Shown here in pieces: positions 24,501 through 36,500 of a stretch of DNA of 64,000 nt. Position numbers and translations under genes: made by a program. Numbering within the stretch: the stretch's first letter is position 1; every line of letters starts with the position of its first letter. Below the pieces are notes generated by a model that was not told the DNA's origin, searched no databases, and worked only from the letters and a program-made list of their open reading frames with translations. Source of the stretch: Capitella teleta (taxonomy: Eukaryota; Annelida; Polychaeta; Capitellidae); assembly GCA_000328365.1 (NCBI GenBank), contig KB299905.1, positions 104,059 to 168,058 of the forward strand. Reading direction: 5' to 3'.

Positions 24501-25764
24501 AAATAAGAACGCAAATGTTAGTTTACTTGCTTCCTTGGATTAGGGTATAGCACGATAGTCTCTTGATTTGGACAACAGCAGAGCTACCCAGACTGATTTA
24601 CGACAGTCTCAAGTTCTTAACCGTGTAAAAGTTCGGCTCTATCTTGATTAAATGACTCGGTTGCAATCGAGGCATCGGAAGAACCAATCAAAGAAATTAT
24701 ACTTCATTGTTAATCATATCAAACGCCTTCCTCTAATCTACTTAGTATTTACGCAAGGTCAAATGTAAACAGTAATCGAAAACCAAAAATTGTTGTTGAA
24801 GGGTGTTTACACGACGGTTGGCTAAGGGGTTTGCTGTTTGATTTAGTCCCTTATAAACCCATCCAAGCTCCCTTAACCAAGACAAAGCATAAGCAAAGCC
24901 GAGCGCCTTCGGCTGGCGACGCGAGGGATCTTCGTTTGCATCCGACGTCAGACATCAGGATCCAGCCTCTCTCCCCTCTCCCCCCTCCCATCTCACATCT
25001 GTGCGTAGTTTTGTCGCAATTAATGTGTTTACTTACTTCTAGCAGGCAGTTTTACAATTTTCGCAACAAAAGAGCACTTAGCGGCCGCGAATTATTTCTG
25101 ACCCAAACCCAACGGATGAATCAGCTGCAGTTGCCATTAATCTGGGTTCACTCGCAAGATACATCTTTCATGAAGCGATTGTTTACTCATCGGAGTGATT
25201 CTGTTATGTCATTTATAATGGGTGTGTCATCATCCATCACAGAGGTCAATCACAGAGGTCAACCACCAACAGAGGTGAATGCATAAACATGATTATTGGC
25301 GTAAAACAGAGAAGATGACGTAACAAGCCCTTACATGAACCTAATGATCAGAAATAACGTACTCGCCCCTGGGGAACAGCTTCTTGCAGCTTGTGTATAT
25401 ATCAATTAGAACAGTGAGACCCCAGGGATCAATGCTTAGCGTTTGTTTTGATTGTGATTTGCAGCCGTTTGTTTCGGGGGTGTTTAGATAGCGTTCGTCT
25501 CACCACTGCAGTACTTGGTATAACTCTCAAGAAGGAGATTCGTCGACAGCGTTTGAGGTCCAATTGTTTCTGTACGCAACTCGGGTTACATTCGACCTTC
25601 GATGTCAATGGATGATCCGAGAGCAGGGTTGTCAAAGAGGATTCTCTTCCCCGTGCCGAGGCAGTTATTTGTCCATTCAGTGGCACCTGCATCATTAAGC
25701 TTACCTGAAGTTATTGAAATGGAAGGCCACGGGAACTGAATGGCTCTTCTGTTCACAGCGCATG
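20386..25764. other. Intergenic, no gene recognised
   Basis: Several ORFs of 60-150 codons were considered and none shows a domain, splice structure or codon pattern I would trust. Content worth noting: RFX-like palindromes GTTGCCATGGCAAT (20582-20595) and GTATCCATTGGCAAC (21667-21681), an NRF1-like TGCGCATGCGCG near 22197, poly(A) runs at 21480-21516 and 22565-22587, and six CACGTG sites between 20662 and 23130. Confidence 0.4.
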
Positions 25765-25767
25765 CGC

Positions 25768-25890
25768 ATTGTGGAGGCGGCCGAGTGGAAAGTGTGCTCG
25801 CCTCGTGAGGACACGAGGCAGGGGCTTCGAAGCCATGCAGCCACCAACTTCGCGTCCTTGGATTAACCTCCCCTCCCCGCTTCTGACCCA
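25768..25890 (+). mobile_element. tRNA-derived SINE head
   Basis: Starts with a Pol III A-box-like GGCCGAGTGG followed about 45 bp later by a B-box-like GGCTTCGAAGCC, as in a Ser/Leu-type tRNA head. A GCGTCCTTGGATTAACCTCC stretch follows. The piece at 48955-49115 shares the B-box-to-GTCCTTGG region, which supports a dispersed SINE family. The tRNA acceptor stem does not close, so this is not a functional tRNA gene. The 3' end is uncertain. Confidence 0.65.
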
Positions 25891-26329
25891 TTATTGCAGA
25901 AGCTTCAGAAATAACCCAGTTCACAAAACATACCCTCACACACACGCCCTTAGTAGTGATCACCCAACAGAAGAAGAGATGCCAGTCCCATCTCCGGAGC
26001 CACCTCTCTCTACAAATAGAAATTACTACACAAGTAAACATCATCCAGAAAGATCTTCCCTCGACTGTTTTCTTGCGCCATTCATTCCGAAGATGAAACG
26101 GGCATTGACCTCTCTCTCACTGAAAGTAGTACTCAGCTACACAAAACACGTGTATTTTGGTGGAACAAAAACAAGGATAGCGACACACGAATTCTTAAAC
26201 TGAATAGATCGTTCGGCTTTAATGCTAGCCACCATGCTTTATCGCATATGCTGGACGCGATGCATTCTGGTCTAGCGAGCAATTAGGTCAACCTGTTAGA
26301 GGCTACGAAACCGAATTACGCAGAAGTCG

Positions 26330-26660
26330 AATGTTGCTCAAGGTCGGCCATTTTCCCGCTCGCTTCGGATATGGCCGCGAGCGTTTTCGTTATAATACGC
26401 GAAAATACGATAAAATTTCACGCCCTAATCAATTATAATAATTGTTTCGGTTTCATAATTATTGTTTGCCAACCTTTTAAGGTAAAACGAGCTTTTGTAG
26501 TTCTGTTTAGCGGTGATATTCAGGCATTGTTGCTATACAATATGGCGGACCAGGCGATGGCACCTATCCAGAACTTCTTGCGAGCGCATGCGCAATGGAT
26601 GCGCCTATTCTCTGATTTCGTTTCAATTCATATTGGAAGTCGGAAGGTATAAAGGCTTTG
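26330..26660 (+). promoter_or_regulatory. Promoter-like, CpG-richer patch with NRF1/YY1-like sites
   Basis: Within an A+T-rich landscape this patch has GGCCATTTTCCCGCTCGC, ATGGCCGCGAGCG, an AATATGGCGGAC motif (YY1-like, near 26540) and GAGCGCATGCGCAATGG (NRF1-like palindrome GCGCATGCGC, near 26583). Such combinations are typical of housekeeping transcription starts in animals. The open frame spanning it (26371-26652) has no recognised domain and ends near AAGGTATAAA, a poor donor. No downstream exon was identified. Reported as a possible start site only. Confidence 0.3.
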
Positions 26661-29284
26661 ACTATTTTTTCCGATGTTGACTAAAACAAGCAAAGCGAAA
26701 AGAAAACGAAAAAAAAAAAATGAGATGAGAATAAAGCGATGAGGGAAGAGTAGCCAGAGCAAATAATCGAAAGCTGGGACCTTTGTTGAAATGCGTTAAT
26801 TGTGCCAGGAAGCACAGAGGGTGGCATTCCAGGAAACACAGGGAATGATTTGTCTGCCGAAGCAAAGATGGATCGCAAGCGAATGCTAAAAAACTGATTG
26901 TCTGGACAAAGGAACAGAAGTGCAACTGACGGTAACTCGAATTGATACCATGAGCAACTCTCTCTCTATTCACCCTCGCGGCTCAGTGTGGAGAACTGAA
27001 AGACAGAAAGTTAAGTACTGGATGGAGACTGTATGTTACACACATTCGAATGTTATTTTCATGTGAATCTTTGTTGTTGTACGCAGCTGAACAATAACAA
27101 AGAAAACAAACAGGTATGGGGGGCAAATTTGCACGCAGAGCACCTTCAAGAAGCAGCCCCCGTTGACCTCGACGAACAGAAGCCGAGTTTCATCTGCTCC
27201 AGACGAAGTCAACGATGACGATGTCAGCGGCCACACACGTGGAAGAAGCGTTGGCGGAAAAACGCAGATGAAGACACGAGGCTGTTTTAGCGGCAGCAGG
27301 AGCTAAGATTACGTTGCGTGTGGGCTGGTTACGTAAACAAACTGATCTTAGTTGGATCACCGATGAAGTTGAGAAGGTGAACTCACCTCGAGTCCATTAC
27401 ATCCTCGCTAGATGGCGCTAAGGCCCCGTCAGCCGATTTGGGGTATAAACCGGTTATTGTGTTGAGCGAGTGGAGGATGATGTGGTCACCACTTTAACCC
27501 CGTAAGCAGAGCCTGGTGTCACGTGACCCAAGCCGACTGATATAAATCTGTATGTCCGCCTGAGAAGGTCACACCCAGGTTCCGCGATTACAGTTGTGTT
27601 CGACGCATGATACAAAGTGTCGATGTCATCGCATTGAATCGCACACGAGTTAGAAATGCGCACGCTGCTCCACTTCAGGTTCACCCGGTGCATTTCGCGT
27701 CCGAGATCACCGACATTCCTCGCGGGAGTTCCACAAAGTATCATTTCATGACACGCCCAGCCGATTAGAAAGACGACATGGACGATCGACGCTTCGGTCG
27801 TCAATGTGTCAATCAAATAGCTTTAGCCGTATGAGATATAATGCAATGTCGTTGAAATTTTTATTTGAGTGACCAGAATTTGAGCACAGAAAACCGTATT
27901 GTACAGCAATTTATAAATACTATTATAACAAAAGCTTTGTCATCCAGGGGACCACCTTGGACTTACCGGCAGTTATGTAATCACCCTATCGATCATTAAA
28001 CACTGCTGACTTCAATATTACATAACATGTATGTCGATAACTCAATGATATCTGCAGCCGCATTCGTGAACGATGTCATGGATGAATGGAACAGGTGCCA
28101 GGGCATTATCTTTAAAAACAATGAAAAATTACATCATGAAAACAAATTGGTGCTACAGCATAACAAAAAAATAAATAAATAAATAAAAAAAATGGAGCAA
28201 TTGTGAGGAGCATTGGTTTATGGCACTGAGACCCGAAATGCCAACGATTAATTCTATCCTTGACCCGGAGTTGTGTTGTCAATAAAGACTAACAAATGCG
28301 TCCTTGACCCAGTGAATTCATCAATTCAAGAAAAGGTCGATGAAATTAGTATGCATCGATGGAGGGGAATAAAAATTTATCTCTCTCGCTCTGGCCTATC
28401 ACCCTCATTGAGAAGCAGCTGTTGTCGATTACGTAATGTAGAATGGGCTCCTTGCTGAGACCGTCATCAAAACATGTCACATTTCGCCTAATCTACACTC
28501 AGTATAGATTTCGATTTCGTCTGATACTCTCACGTGCGTATCCACCGACTGACGTCTCTTTGTTTTCCGTTTGATTCTGACGACGTTTTTTTTTTTTTTT
28601 TTTGATATTGTGGTCAACTGAAAGTTATTTCAGCTGGTTGTGATGTTTAATGTGTCACCGAGTGCTCATCTAAATACTGAAATTACCCCTGGCTGCTGCT
28701 GACGGGCGACGTAGTGAGGAAGAGCAGACAAGTGTGATGAGAGCGATAACAAAAGCAGAGAACGAGGTAATGAGATAAGCGGGAGATACATATCTCGGTG
28801 AAAAGAGGCGAGAACTGCGTACGCAGAGAGCTGCTGTAACCCAGAGCAAATCACTTGTCACGTGAACACAAGAGATTCGCACAACGAGGAGACTTTAGCA
28901 GCGCATCACTTGTCGATATCAATGGACCTGTTCATTACAGGCGAAAGATGCGTCGTTCGAAACGGTGTCAATTGGAGAAGAATCCAATATTTTTTCTTTC
29001 TTGCCTCGTGGCTTCTTGACAACGTCTGCACATTGCATCAAATGGGGGCTCTGCCTGACCGCAAGCCTGCTTTCACTGCTGTCACCTGATTGGCTAAGCC
29101 GTCAGCCGCAGCAACGGCTAAAAGCCGACGTTCCCCTGCGTTGCCAGCATCCGCAGACAGCAGCGTTGTCCATTGCAGCAGACTTCTCTCGCTGGCGTCG
29201 TCATTATCGCGATGCAGCCACAGTTACCATGAAGCGGCAGCACATATTGCACTTTCCCGCAGGCTGTCACTGAGTGTTTGAACA
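26661..29284. other. Intergenic / upstream region of the GPCR gene
   Basis: No independent gene recognised. It contains poly(T) at 28587-28603 and CACGTG sites near 27236, 27520, 28530 and 28859. The last several hundred bases before 29285 are less A+T-rich and may hold the 5' UTR or promoter of the receptor gene, but no TATA box or splice acceptor stands out. Confidence 0.4.
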
Positions 29285-30502
29285 ATGGCAACCAACCTGA
29301 CGGAGCAAGAAGCAATCTTGCTAGCAACCATGGATTCACAGATGGCCGGGTTCAATCTCACCACAGCAATGTCGCCTGAGTTGGTGTGTGTTCACGAAGA
29401 AGGGCTTCCTCACCTGGCGGCATTCAACAGGGCGTACAAAGGACTGCATGGCTACCTGGCAGTAGTCGTCTGTGTCTTCGGGATCATCGCTAACATCCTC
29501 AATATCGCTGTGTTGACAAGAAAGAACATGATTTCAGCGACCAACTGCATCCTGACTGGGCTGGCGGTCTCTGATGGCCTCACCATGGTCGCATACCTGC
29601 CGTTCGCCCTCCGATTTTACGTCCTCTACGGCACAGAGTCGTCGATTGAGAGGAACACTGCCGGAGCAATGCGCTTCCTCCTCTTCTACGCCTGCTTCAG
29701 CGTCGTCGTCCACACTGTTTCCATTTGGCTGACGGTCACTTTGGCCGTGTTCAGGTACATTTTCATCAAGTACCCTCGCCAGGGCGCTGTCCTTTGCTCG
29801 CTGTTCCGGGCAAAGGTCGCGGTATTCCTCGTCTACGTAATTACGCTGGTCGTGTGCATACCAAACTTCGTGACCATCACAGTGCAGGGCGAACCGCAGT
29901 CGTCAAACGGCACCACCGCCGTCCTCTGGTTCGTCGGCTTCAAGATGGAGACAAAGGCGGATAAATTCATCCATGATTTCAATTTCTGGATCCAAGCCAT
30001 TCTAGTGAAACTGGTTCCTTGCTTCGGGCTCACAATCCTCAGCATTCTCTTGGTACAAACAATGAAACGGGCCGAGGCGAGGCGGAAGAACCTCCGACAA
30101 AAGAGCGCCCCGGCCCCCAGCGCCAGCAGTTCCGCTGGTGGCGCCACCAGTGGGGGTGGTACGACTGCGAAATCCAGCTCAGATTCCTCGACGAGGGACC
30201 GCAAGACGAACAGGACGACGAGGATGCTCCTGTCGGTTGTAGTACTCTTCCTGCTGACGGAGTTCCCTCAAGGTATTCTCAACTTGCTTTCTGGATTGCT
30301 GGAGTGTTTTGTCAATGAGGTTTACAACCCGCTTGGGGATTTCATGGACATTTTGGCTCTGATCAACAACGGAATCAACTTCCTGCTCTACTGCACGATG
30401 AGTAAGCAGTTCCGGGACACCTTCATCGAGGTCTTTCTGCGCTCCATCTACTCCAGACAGAGATTCAGTCTGGTTCCCACATCGTCGAAGGGTGACGTCT
30501 AA
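29285..30502 (+). CDS. Class A neuropeptide GPCR, DMSR/myosuppressin-receptor type
   Basis: A 405-aa seven-transmembrane receptor in one uninterrupted exon, starting at ACAATGG. Predicted helices: TM1 about 55-77, TM2 85-108, TM3 128-155, TM4 177-197, TM5 232-258, TM6 313-338, TM7 350-371. Family marks: NILNIAVLTRKNMISATN plus LTGLAVSDGLTM across TM1/TM2, WLTVTLAVFRY ending TM3 (FRY in place of DRY, residues 156-158), LTEFPQGILNLLSG in TM6, and NNGINFLLY in TM7 in place of NPxxY. This set is typical of the invertebrate DMSR/myosuppressin/sex-peptide-receptor group, whose ligands are C-terminally amidated peptides (FMRFamide-like, myosuppressin or myoinhibitory). N-glycosylation sequons NLT lie at 4-6 and 24-26 in the extracellular N-terminus. 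The third intracellular loop (about 259-312) is long and rich in Ser, Ala and Gly. It should couple to G proteins at the plasma membrane. The exact ligand cannot be told from sequence. Lack of introns is common for this family. Confidence 0.93.
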   Translation: MATNLTEQEAILLATMDSQMAGFNLTTAMSPELVCVHEEGLPHLAAFNRAYKGLHGYLAVVVCVFGIIANILNIAVLTRKNMISATNCILTGLAVSDGLTMVAYLPFALRFYVLYGTESSIERNTAGAMRFLLFYACFSVVVHTVSIWLTVTLAVFRYIFIKYPRQGAVLCSLFRAKVAVFLVYVITLVVCIPNFVTITVQGEPQSSNGTTAVLWFVGFKMETKADKFIHDFNFWIQAILVKLVPCFGLTILSILLVQTMKRAEARRKNLRQKSAPAPSASSSAGGATSGGGTTAKSSSDSSTRDRKTNRTTRMLLSVVVLFLLTEFPQGILNLLSGLLECFVNEVYNPLGDFMDILALINNGINFLLYCTMSKQFRDTFIEVFLRSIYSRQRFSLVPTSSKGDV

Positions 30503-33500
30503 ACGCCCTTTCGCGACCTTTGACCTGCGGCTGAGTAGTTGATTTGCCACATCGTAAACACGCTTCATTCCTGCAGCTCCCTGAACGATTCTAACACAGC
30601 GCATTCAGTCTGAGTTCGATCTATATAGTTATAGTGTTGATGTATAAGGGGTGATTGAAAGAGTGAGGTCTGATGATTGTGTATATATTTAGATGTCTAT
30701 TTGTATTTGTGCGAAGTCCTCTGAGACAGAAGCGCTGCTACCATGAAATACTCGATTAACTTGTACACAACGTGTTGCTGTTATAAGTCGGTGAGTGTGT
30801 ATCTCAATAATGATATGTTGAATAATAAGGGTGTATAAGAAGGAATGTTCGTCTTTTCTTTATTGATACAGGAGCGACGTTGTGCCAACCCGTGAGAGAG
30901 TCTGGGGCGGGGGATTAATGGCGGCCTGTCTGCGAGTATCTATGGCAACGGTCGCTCTTTCGTCCGTTGCATGAGAGAAGAACGAGGTGGGTTAAGGGGC
31001 GACCTCGCAAGAGACGCTCGTCAGACGCACGCGCTAACGACCGTGTCCATCGACTGCATTGGACGGTGCATGGATGACCGCTGTGTCCATTACATGCTAA
31101 TGAATGGCCCCGCGGCGCGTAATAGTTCCGTCTGTGCACGGCTTGTTGTGAGCAGACAATCACCGCTCACAATTAATCGCTGGTTGAACCAATCAAACGA
31201 GCATCTTCACCACAAATGGACCATGCTTTGCGCCAATCGATTGCGCGCGCACGCAAGTCTTAACCTCAACGAATCCGCCGCACAAAGGTGGCTGCTTGAA
31301 GAGACCTGAGAGGGAGCTCATACGTAATAGCTCTCTACGGAGTCGATATATGCTTTGGATTCACGGCCTGTTCGAATCGCACAGGATCTAAACGCTAAGA
31401 TCCGAGAGCTATCGATTATTCCAGCGGGACCTTCCCGGCGGCATGAGGTGCGACTGTACCTCTGCATACGTTTGCTCCTGCACCAGGCGTCGCTTGATTT
31501 CAATTCGCAGTTCGACATTGTTCGGCGGGACGAACCTTACATCTGCACTGCGTCAATGACCGCGTGATTCGCGCAAGTTATAGGAAGGTCAACACCGTTG
31601 ATGGTCAATTCACCATGGCATTAAAGCGATCAGTATGATTGGTCATCCGTGGTGATCAGTGTGTAATAGCGACAATTCTCGTGTTTGTTGTGTTAAGTCA
31701 TTCTCCCCCATTAATATACATGCACTGTTGTCAATAGCATACGTATGTCTCCACCTCACTATAGATCCATGCTTGACTTCCATGCATTCGAGAAAAACTC
31801 GGATTTCTCCGCATTTCGCTTCATTTTGACAAGCGTGTGATGATCAATGGCGATCTCAACCGCGCCCAGATCTCCCAGTAAGCTTTGATCACGTTTCGTT
31901 GACATAATTCCCGATTCTAAAAACACTGGTAGTTGGTGGCACAAGCAAGGAGATAGTAATAATTGATTATACCAATCTACAGTCATCTACAATCATAGGC
32001 TACAGGTAAATAACCGAAGGGCTCCGTGATCAACCCACCAGCGCCAGTGCTTCTATTTGTAGACGTCGACATCTACACACGCGAGATTTGGCCCAGATTT
32101 GTCGAGGTCAACGAAATAAGACAAATCACTGCGAGGATATTGCAACCGGGCATTGTGCAAGAGCAAAAACGTCGGCACATATATGTGATCGGTATTGGTG
32201 AACAATGGGCTAGAAGTGCAATAATATTGTGCTTGCTGGGTCGTGGGGTGTATTTATCGTCAGCGCTCAGAATTCACACGAGGAGTTATTACATAATATC
32301 CATATAAAGAATTACATAACATTTGAAAAGCAGTGGGTAGGATACTAGAATTATTATGTGATCATTCAACTTGTTTAGTTTGTTGATCATTGATCCGAAT
32401 GATTTTTACTCTCCATAAAACAAAAACACTTTATTTAGAACGCAAAGCAGGGAAGCCAAGACTGAACTATAGAGGTCTATATACTGGATGTTTCATAAGG
32501 TGGTCACCAGCTCTTCAACTCAGCCCACTATATGCAAACCTCCCTGTTATGTAACATCTATATTTTTATGAACCATGCAGACTTGCCACCCAGGTAGAGT
32601 TAGTACGAAATTCATCTGATATCTACAGAACTATCCATGTATGAGTGAGAATTTCAATTACACTTTGTGAACTTACGGTATTTTGTATGGATTAATTAGA
32701 TCAACCATAATGTTGCATGGTTGTGACACACGTCGACTGCTGATGCAACCACCTCTGTCTGTAGCAGCTCCAAGAAACCAAACAGACACGACATCGGATG
32801 GAGTGTAATACAAGAGGTGTGACATTTAGGGTTCCCGCCAATCTTGGTTGGAGAAAGAGTAGAGACCCATGCAACTAAACAGCCGAGAAACCCAATTGCG
32901 TGTAATACGTTTCTCTTTATGCGAGAAGAAAAAAATGTACAATGCAACATGAACTGTCAATTCTGATTCAACTCTGTAGACAGAATAAAACGGAAACTGC
33001 CAAGAGCTCAACATTCAACACTCAACATTCATCAAACAGTTTTTGGTTTCATATTAAAATTATTCTGAAACAACAGCAATTAACAACAGCCAGAATCATT
33101 GAATCACCACGTATATATTAAATCCGTGAATACAAATGCACCCAGTACTCTTTCTTCCTCAAGGTACGCGTCCCCTCCGACCTCCCTGGTTGTTGTGTAC
33201 ACACGTGGACAAAGGAGGTAGCCGCATGGGGATTCATGTCACAGGGCCGTCCTGTATCGAGGTCACATCTTCTTTGGAACGTGACCTTGTTCTGAGAAGC
33301 AGCTGTTGTGAGGTAGCAACAGGCTTCACGAGATGAAACAGGAGAGAAAGAGAAAGAGAGAGAGAGCGGTGTTTAGAACATTAATGCTGTACACTTTACT
33401 CCCTATGGCGTAAGCGAAGGGATCTCACCCCACAGTCGATATCAGGTAGCGTGTGACCTCCATAATAAATCTAACAATAGGTGGTTATCCAAGGCAGACA

Positions 33501-36500
33501 TAAGTGATAACGTAAGTAATAAGTTGGTTAATTCCTCCGTTGGCGTATCCGCTTACGTACGGAGTGCGTATCCATGGCGACACTTGCCACGGCCGAAAGA
33601 AAAAGCGACATTTAATTATGTTATTGCGTCTCTATGGTAATTGAATCATCCTTCGCGTTATCTCACGGGGCGTGTGGTGGCTGCTATCCCCACCCCCTTA
33701 GATGCTAACCCCCCCCCTCTCGAGGCATTGGGGCTCCGTTGTTGTAAACTTCCCCCTTATTGTGACACAGAAATCTTGACTCGTAACAATATTGTCGTAA
33801 TGTGATCATGTCCACGGCATTACGTTATTACCAAGGAGAGTTGACCTCAGCCCCCTCAGCCACGCTAAAGGTCACGCAAAGGTCACAGTCATATCTCAAA
33901 TGCGGTACATCATCAGAGGGCAAGGAATAGATTCGAATGCTCGACGGAACAACTGGGAACAATGACAATAACTAAAAAATGTGAACTTTCTGCGAACTCA
34001 TAAATATCGCGGAGGAGCCCTACTTCGTCTCAAAACCCGTCTAGGAGCTTCCTAGAACATTTTAAAAATCACCTGTGTTTTCAATGTGCGCACTTGTATG
34101 AGCAAATGTACACGGTGTTCCAGGAAACGCGAGGCCAAGGGACAAAGATCACTCCGTCTCCTCATTGATATGCACCTCATTGGCGGCAACTCCCTTTCCT
34201 AGGATAAAGGCACACTATTGTGATATGGAATTAAGATGAATGCAATCAGGAACAAATTCCCTGTTGAGTGCACAGCTGTGTCAACGCTCTTTGTTGTGAT
34301 CGGCAAACCGTGTCGAGCCGTATCACGACAACCCTGGCCGACACATTGCAGCCCTGGCCGCACTTCCCTTCAGCTGACATGTGTTGAGACTCCCGGTGTA
34401 ATATACTCACATTCATAAGTAACGATTGCTTTTAATGACTAGTGACCATAGTACATGTCATCTTGGGCTGCATCTCCATCTGACAGCGTTTGCTTTACTG
34501 CTTCTGTTTGAATGAAATCGTTACAATTAGAACAATTCTGGAATTTATAGAAAATCCGTGTTCACCACACGTGGTGACCATGAGGGTGAGTTTATATTAG
34601 ATCAATATTTCAACTCCGGTTCACATCACGGCTTGTCTAAAATAGGACAGCAATCGGTCTCCTGGATCAAGGATTGCAAAGGCGACGTCGTGGTGGAGTG
34701 GGGTAAGAGGGGAGGGGGTGGGGAGGGGTGTGGGTGGCTCCCAGGCAGACGTCTCCGCTGAGAAGTGGTCGGGGATTTAATGCGACTTGTTTTGGATGCC
34801 AAACGTCAGCATCGGCTAGGGAGATCCGCTGATCCAGTGAGGTCGTCCTCAGGGCTCTCATCGATAACATTATCCGTGGAAAAGGTCGACGGGTCGTTAT
34901 GGGAACTCAGCGCCGGCCGATTAGCTCTGCAACATCTCAACGACCAACAGAGATCCAAAACCCACACGGATCGACAGACGCGATCCTTTCCCGGATCAAC
35001 TGAAAAGTCTTCGTCTGGTCAACAGAGATGAAGGATTGTTGACCAAGTGTCTTTCTCAATGATGTCACAATTGACTAAACAATTTATTGTATTTCGTGCA
35101 ATAAAAATTCAATTTGCACTTGGAGATGGCAAAGCTCAATGACATAATAGTTTACCTGTCAATGATATTTGTTTGATACAATTACAAGCTCGTTATGAGA
35201 GCGAGCTTTATCCGTGAATGCAAATACACGAAGCGCAGTTTATTTCCCGTGCCAAAAGCTTGAAGCAGCTTCTCTAGATAACTTTCGAGAGTTGTTGGAT
35301 TTCTCTGAATTGACATTGGGGGTACGTGAATCTGGTTAAATGCGGAGTTTCTATGGTTTGGAGAAAGATGTTTCGTCAACGTGATTTGAGTATAAATGAG
35401 AAGCTCTGAGAACTCTTAATTGTACATTTTTAAAGACCTATATCCTCACGATTCTCTGTCAAGATTTGAGTACCGAATTACATCATATTTAAACGGAGCA
35501 AAATTCCCACGCGTGGTGCTTAACACTCACAAACGCACACAAAATGCACACTCCATTTCAAACAATAGTATTTCATTTTCCAACCAATCAGAGGCCTCTG
35601 ATGGAGCACGTGATGCACATTAACCAATCAGTGATGTAAGAATTAAGTGCGATGGTAGGAAGGAAAAAAATATGGTATTAGACAAGAAGGGTCAATGGGA
35701 ATCATGGCGTACATATGCGATAGTGACAAATATAATTCCATGTACCGAAACATGTCATTTCAAAACAAACCCAAAGGTCAAAAGGTCAAAATATTTCTGT
35801 TATGGAATTGATGCAACATAAAATTGTCTCCACCTCTTGACCCCCTCTTTATATTTTTTTCACTTAAATTTCGGATGCAATATAATCGATTAAATAATTT
35901 ATAAATTATTTAAATTAATAATTACAAATAATTTATCATTTATTATCAATACCCAACCAAATGTGTTTCACAAAACCGACAATGAAACTAGTATCTCTAT
36001 GTAAGACATTTCAAGAATATTCACCGCTACATGTCCCAAAATTAATAAATATAAATATATCAAATCGGAGAAAATCTAAACGTAAAAGTGTTATTTCAAA
36101 CCAAGGGGTGTGGCTTCAATGAACTTCAACGTTATTTTACGTCAAATCGTAACGAACAACGAAAGCAAAGTAACTTTTTCTCGTACTGAAAAAAAAACCC
36201 CACACCTTTCAGCGATTGCTTGGTAGCCACACCTTTCAGACCAAGGACCATATTGACAACCACGAAACTAACAGAGAGCCACACAAGAACATGAATGATT
36301 TTATTCAATAATTGTAATGCCAAAGCACAAGATAAATTGCACACGCATAATTCATCTTATTAACGAGAATAATGAATTGTCTGTTGTCTATAAACGGGCA
36401 TCGGTTGTACTTACTTGCATCCTTCAGCATTCGTCAGTGCACATCATAGAGATAAACTGATTGAGATATGGTCTCATTAGGATAAGCACACGGGTCTGTC

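Noticed and set aside
24831-25286. 151-codon open frame on the + strand
   Set aside because: No domain, low-complexity Pro stretch, no supporting splice or promoter signals; likely chance.
25770-25845. Functional tRNA gene (Ser/Leu-like)
   Set aside because: A and B boxes are present but the acceptor stem does not pair, and a SINE body follows.
25586-26044. 152-codon open frame on the - strand
   Set aside because: It overlaps the tRNA-derived SINE antisense, and its CPHEAST-like part comes from the SINE.
32478-32510. Possible MITE end (TATACTGGATGTTTCATAAGG)
   Set aside because: No matching inverted end was found within the next 1.5 kb.
36103-36236. Inverted pair of CACACC(C/T)TT blocks
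   Set aside because: Arms are short and interrupted; it could be chance in low-complexity sequence.
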